Source of the DNA: a virus
Virus record (IMG/VR): IMGVR_UViG_3300036846_000055
Span: 1-23,511 of that record
DNA: 23,511 nucleotides
Strand: one strand, 5' to 3'
Within the stretch, counting starts at the first letter, position 1. Each line of letters opens with the position of its first letter. A model generated the notes under the pieces. That model saw only the letters and a program-made list of their open reading frames with translations, did not search any database and had not been told where the DNA came from. Position numbers and translations under genes: made by a program. This document shows positions 19,805 through 23,511 of the stretch, in pieces.

Positions 19805-20760
19805 CAGCCCACAATCTCAGCCGTCAGTTGCTTGCGTGATGATGCGCTGCCAACAAGAACACCGTTGCCTGCCTGCGTTGCCTGGCCGAAGACCCCAAGC
19901 GTGTGGGTGCCAACAGACAGTGTCATATCCTGCTCGACCACGATGCTTGAGTTGTTGTTACCACCAGCGCCAACATAGGCCTGTCCAGCAGCGAGTGCCG
20001 TCGATGAGATGGTTGGGTTGCCAGTGCCACCATCACGAATCCTAGCCACAATGCGGCCGGCCACGCTATTTTGCGCGACACCAATGAATCTGAGCCTGTA
20101 GACAACCGTGGCATCTGTGACAGTTAGCGTCATGAACGCGATAGTGGTGTCACGTGCCTCTGTCGTGCTGAAGTTGTTCGAGTTAGTTGTGGACTCAACC
20201 TTCCAGTACTTGCTGCTCTTGGGCTGCGTCGGCAAGGCTGCCAATGATCGCAAGTCTGTGATATCAGCAGCCAAGATGTTGGCCTGGGCTGGTCTCCGCA
20301 AGCAAGCTGCGAGTGAGATGCTGTCCTTTGGCAGTGCGGGAACAGATGGTGAGGCTGCTTCCGTGCCGCTCAAGCACTGTACCTGCCACTCGTAGATGTG
20401 GTCGCCTAAGATCTGACCGTCATGAGCCGTGAGGCAGATGAGGTCATACCTATTGTTGGCTGATGGTGGGCCAGGTGGCTGGATCGTCTTGACAGCAGGG
20501 TTTCTGCAGATGTAGCTATGCTGTTCAGCTGCAGACGTGCCGGCGACGCACGCCGTGCCAACGGCGATGTTCAAGATCGCACTGCTGTTGCTGGAAATCT
20601 TCCAGTCACCAGTGGCGAGTATCCCAGCGCCAGGGAAGATCGCAGTTGCCATCATGCGATAGTCAGCAGCACCATAGCAGATCTGCGGTGGGTCAGCGAC
20701 GTCAGTCGTTGGCTGCATGTAGAGCGGCGTCACATCACCGTGGACAACTGGTGCAGTCAT
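19804..20760 (-). CDS. Minor tail protein (318 aa)
   Basis: Starts at ATG 20758-20760 (one-base overlap with the previous stop) with AGGTGG about 7 bases upstream; a GTG at 20769 is less likely. Layout: N-terminal baseplate-like segment (MTAPVVHGDVTPLYMQPT), then GDWKISSNSSAILNIAVGTACVAGT (about 50-75), a linker with PPGPPSANNRYDLICLTAHD, and a C-terminal beta domain of about 140 residues (VVYRLRFIGV, TLSVGTHTLGVFGQA) that looks like a carbohydrate- or C1q-like module. Its position between Dit-like and hub genes fits a baseplate upper protein. Confidence 0.75.
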   Translation of the reverse strand: MTAPVVHGDVTPLYMQPTTDVADPPQICYGAADYRMMATAIFPGAGILATGDWKISSNSSAILNIAVGTACVAGTSAAEQHSYICRNPAVKTIQPPGPPSANNRYDLICLTAHDGQILGDHIYEWQVQCLSGTEAASPSVPALPKDSISLAACLRRPAQANILAADITDLRSLAALPTQPKSSKYWKVESTTNSNNFSTTEARDTTIAFMTLTVTDATVVYRLRFIGVAQNSVAGRIVARIRDGGTGNPTISSTALAAGQAYVGAGGNNNSSIVVEQDMTLSVGTHTLGVFGQATQAGNGVLVGSASSRKQLTAEIVG

Positions 20761-21659
20761 CACGACCACCTATCTCGCCAGTAGAACGTACACACACCTT
20801 GCTTGTCGTCTGAGAGGTACACGAACTCGTTGTCACCAGCTTCAAGCGTCACCCATGACGACTTGGTGAAGTCCCACCAGGCAAGTCTATTGATCGGTGG
20901 CGTTGCCGGCTCTTGCACTGTCTTGTACAGGGTGTCGATGGCAACTTGCTGACCAGCGCTGAGTGTCACGTTGAGATAGATGCCCAGGCCAGTCTCTGGA
21001 TCGTACACGCGTGGGTTCTTGGCCGGACCAGTGAAGACAATGATCGGATACGTCACCACCGTGCCATCGTTGGTGATGATGCTTGCTCCACCGAAACTGC
21101 CGGCAGCAAAGTAGACACATGATGATCCTGGGAAGCAGAAGCCATTGTGATCGATACATCTGCCACCGGTGCCGCCTGCGATCGAGCAGGCCTGGATGTT
21201 GAGCGTGCTCGACTCCATCACACCGCTTGGGACTTTCCATGTCACTGACGCAACGATCATTGGTCCATATTGACGATCAAGCGGTGACGTAATGCCATCA
21301 CACCTCAAAACCATGCGACGCTCTTCATCCCAGCCATCCTCTTGCACGAACAGCCATGGCCGTCTGTTTGGCGCACACAGCCGTCGCACTTTCTCCCATG
21401 ACAGAGCTGGGAACGGCTCATCCAACGTCGGCTTGATGTAGCCATTCCACGTCACAGTCTTGTCGGCATGAAACTCAGTCAGATCAGTCGTGCCGTTGGC
21501 ATCCGGAATGTTGCTTTGCACGACACGCGGTGTTGCGAAGCCAAGATCGATGGTGCTGGTGAAGTACGGTGAGTTACACCAGTCTGGATCACCGTCATCC
21601 AGCTCGATCCAGACACTCTCGCCCGTGTTCTCATCGATCAACCGTGCAGTGGTGGCCAT
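20760..21659 (-). CDS. Distal tail (Dit-like) protein (299 aa)
   Basis: ATG 21657-21659 shares one base with the tape-measure stop; a GTG three bases upstream is an alternative. The N-terminal half has VWIELDDGDPDW, VVQSNIPDANGTTDLTEFHADKTVTWNGYIKP (about 46-77) and WEKVRRLCAPNRRPWLFVQ, typical of distal tail proteins. The second half (PIIVFTGPAKNPRVYDPETGLGIYLNVTL, about 206-234) matches the C-terminal beta domain that follows in the same family. Its place right after the tape measure gene is the standard site for Dit. Confidence 0.8.
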   Translation of the reverse strand: MATTARLIDENTGESVWIELDDGDPDWCNSPYFTSTIDLGFATPRVVQSNIPDANGTTDLTEFHADKTVTWNGYIKPTLDEPFPALSWEKVRRLCAPNRRPWLFVQEDGWDEERRMVLRCDGITSPLDRQYGPMIVASVTWKVPSGVMESSTLNIQACSIAGGTGGRCIDHNGFCFPGSSCVYFAAGSFGGASIITNDGTVVTYPIIVFTGPAKNPRVYDPETGLGIYLNVTLSAGQQVAIDTLYKTVQEPATPPINRLAWWDFTKSSWVTLEAGDNEFVYLSDDKQGVCTFYWRDRWS

Positions 21660-23511
21660 CACATCCTGCTTGCCCGCAAGGCAGATTCAAGGCTCTGAAC
21701 AACGTGAGCCGGACTCTGCTTGCCAAAGTCGATGTTGGCGTATGGGAACAAGTTGATGACTCGCGTTGAGCTGACAGCACCGGCTGCGCCACCACCAGTC
21801 ACACCAGCAGCATTGGCATTCAGCGGCACTCTGAGAGCACCATGCACACCACGCATAGCAGCGTCAACCTTGCCAAGATTAGTCGTGATGCCTCCGGCCA
21901 AACCTTCAAGCAGGTTCATGCCTATCTCATGAAACACCTTGGATGGTGATCCTATGTGGAAGACACTCTTGACTCCGCTGACGACACTGCTGGCAGCGTT
22001 CTTGGCTGAGCTTACAACACCCTTCACAGCAGCAATGAGTCCACTAGCAAGTCCACCCAAGATGTCCTTGCCTACTTGATACAGCCATGTTGCTGCTCCC
22101 TTGAAGGCACCCGTCACAGCACTCTTGGCTTTGCTCATCTGTCCGCTGATTTTCGTCAAGAGGCTGCTCAGACCACTACTGATGCCACGCCAGATCGCAG
22201 CGCCAACATCTCCAATCGCCCGCACTGCCTTGGCAGGCAAGGCACCAAACCAGCCCACTGCGTTGCTGACCCAGGTAACCACCTTGCTCTTCATGTTCGC
22301 CAAGCCAGCCGTGATGCCACCCCAGATCTGTGAGCCCAAGTTGCCAATGGCACGCATGACCTTTGCGGGGAAGGTGGTGAAGAAGTCAACCACGCCACCA
22401 ATGAAGTCCATGATCTTGGACTTCAGCGTGGCCAGGCCATCCGTGATGTTGGTCCAGATCTTGCTACCAAGATTGCCGATGGCCTTCAGTACCCTGACTG
22501 GGAACTTGATGTAGATGTCGATCCACAGATCGATGGCATCCTTGAACTTGCCTTTGATCCATGTGATGCCTGCTGAGATGGCTGACCATAGAGTGCGACC
22601 AATGTTGCCTACAGCGCTGACGATCTGGCCAGGCAGAGCCGTGAAGAAGGCAACAATCTGCTTCCAGTGTGTGATGATGAGCAGCGGGATGCCGATCATC
22701 GGCAACACAGCAGCCAAGATCAGCAATCCATACCGCTTGATGATGCCAACTACAACCTGCCACACGACTTCAAAGCCATGGACAAAGTCTGTGAAGGCGT
22801 TTTTGACTGCATTGAAGGCATCCAGGAACCACTTCTTGATGTCACGTGCGATCATGTTGATCAGATCATGAAATGGCTTGATCTTGGTGTAGGCAAGGTA
22901 GAACGCTATGCCCAGCGCTGCAACAGCAGCAACGATCAAGAGAATGGGGCCAAGCGCGACATCCTCGGACACACCAAGGGCATCGTTGAGAGCAGTCCAG
23001 ATCTTGGTCCCTGCTTGAACGATCTTGCTTTCTTTGTCCCACAAGGCAAGCGCCTTCACACCCTTGCCCATCTTTTGGATGACACCAGTCTCCATGACTG
23101 CGCCGAAGCCCATGAGTGCTGGGCCAGCAACCTGTAGCACCGGGCCAACTTTCTGGCCAACCGTGCCAACAAAGTCTTCAATCTTGGCTTTGACTTCCTT
23201 CATTCTGCCAGAGAATGTGTCTGCGGCAGCAGCTGCTTGGCCCTTCAACTTGGCAGCCAGCAGCGCGACACCAGCCTCACCTGCCTTGGTGCCTGTCGTC
23301 AAGGTCTTGAGATCACCCTTGAGCGTGGTTGCCTTCTGGCTGTTGACACTCATCGCGTGCGACAGCTCAGCACGCTTGGTGGCATCGTCCTGAAGTTCTT
23401 TCTTGAGCTTCGCCTGCTCATTCTTGTCGGTGGTTGAAGCCAGCGCCTCACGGATGTGAGCGTCACGCAACGACAGTGCAGCGCTAGCGTTCTTGGCTGT
23501 CTGCTGAGCTT
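21659..23511 (-). CDS. Tape measure protein, 5' part beyond the window
   Basis: The frame is open to the right edge (no start needed at the internal TTG 23470), so at least 617 residues are present. Seen in order: a charged coiled-coil region, hydrophobic segments (ALGPILLIVAAVAALGIAFYLAY and YGLLILAAVLPMIGIPLLII), three tandem 44-residue repeats at 22196-22591 (each with a Leu/Ile-Trp start and PxxVxxAIGN-like end), and a C-terminal FHIGSPSKVFHEIG motif common in tape measure proteins. It sets tail length and helps DNA passage. Position just before Dit supports the call. Confidence 0.92.
   Translation of the reverse strand, partial: AQQTAKNASAALSLRDAHIREALASTTDKNEQAKLKKELQDDATKRAELSHAMSVNSQKATTLKGDLKTLTTGTKAGEAGVALLAAKLKGQAAAAADTFSGRMKEVKAKIEDFVGTVGQKVGPVLQVAGPALMGFGAVMETGVIQKMGKGVKALALWDKESKIVQAGTKIWTALNDALGVSEDVALGPILLIVAAVAALGIAFYLAYTKIKPFHDLINMIARDIKKWFLDAFNAVKNAFTDFVHGFEVVWQVVVGIIKRYGLLILAAVLPMIGIPLLIITHWKQIVAFFTALPGQIVSAVGNIGRTLWSAISAGITWIKGKFKDAIDLWIDIYIKFPVRVLKAIGNLGSKIWTNITDGLATLKSKIMDFIGGVVDFFTTFPAKVMRAIGNLGSQIWGGITAGLANMKSKVVTWVSNAVGWFGALPAKAVRAIGDVGAAIWRGISSGLSSLLTKISGQMSKAKSAVTGAFKGAATWLYQVGKDILGGLASGLIAAVKGVVSSAKNAASSVVSGVKSVFHIGSPSKVFHEIGMNLLEGLAGGITTNLGKVDAAMRGVHGALRVPLNANAAGVTGGGAAGAVSSTRVINLFPYANIDFGKQSPAHVVQSLESALRASRM
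22196..22591 (-). repeat. Three tandem 132-bp repeats in the tape measure gene
   Basis: Each unit encodes 44 residues. Compare the unit ends FPVRVLKAIGNLGSK, FPAKVMRAIGNLGSQ and LPAKAVRAIGDVGAA, each followed by a Trp-containing turn. Half units flank the array on both sides (LPGQIVSAVGNIGRT before it). Such repeats let tape length change by unit gain or loss. Confidence 0.75.

Overview
This window looks like part of the genome of a tailed, siphovirus-type bacteriophage of an actinobacterial host. The host call is an inference from moderately high GC, strong GGAGG ribosome binding sites, GTG/TTG starts, collagen-like tail fibres, a Gp37-like tail hub and a DUF6011-type zinc finger. No integrase, repressor, tRNA, CRISPR array or insertion sequence was found. 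Every supported gene lies on the minus strand, so transcription runs from high to low coordinates. Most genes overlap by 1-4 bases (ATGA, GTGA, TGATG), which indicates long translationally coupled operons. Both ends cut through a gene.

Right half (23511 down to 11105): late genes. In order of transcription: tape measure protein (5' part outside the window), Dit-like distal tail protein, minor tail protein, Gp37-like hub protein, collagen-like fibre, second fibre, a secreted DNase I-fold (EEP) nuclease with a signal peptide, third fibre, tail-collar protein, two small unknown proteins, M15-like endolysin with a probable internal start, holin-like membrane protein, and a membrane-anchored collagen-like protein. 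A 10-bp inverted repeat about 75 bases downstream probably ends this operon.

Centre (11104 down to 9069): a mostly non-coding regulatory region. It carries a cluster of repeats built on ATGTCGATCA (two perfect 19-bp copies, two perfect 17-bp copies and further half-sites), a 9-bp inverted repeat, and GGTAACG direct repeats one helical turn apart. Two confident genes and one doubtful ORF with an AT-richer look follow, separated by many perfect stem-loops, then a strong terminator hairpin and a short gap.

Left half (9068 down to 1): a coupled early/middle operon of DNA-processing genes and many small proteins with paired cysteines. Recognisable members are a DUF6011-like protein, a SNF2-family helicase with a HARP-like N-terminus, a sulfotransferase-fold protein (rare cargo for a phage), a C2H2-like finger protein preceded by an 8-codon leader ORF, a Cas4/RecB-like PD-(D/E)XK nuclease with a cysteine cluster, a Sak4-like RecA-fold ATPase and an SSB-like protein that runs off the left edge. 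The nuclease, ATPase, SSB and helicase look like a phage single-strand annealing recombination/replication module.

A 22-bp sequence (one mismatch) occurs twice in inverted orientation upstream of two genes of this operon, at 2883-2904 and 9128-9149; it is the best candidate for a shared control site. Several small genes (12820-12972, 8414-8581, 6714-6851, 4079-4252, 2842-2868) were found by reading the strand directly.
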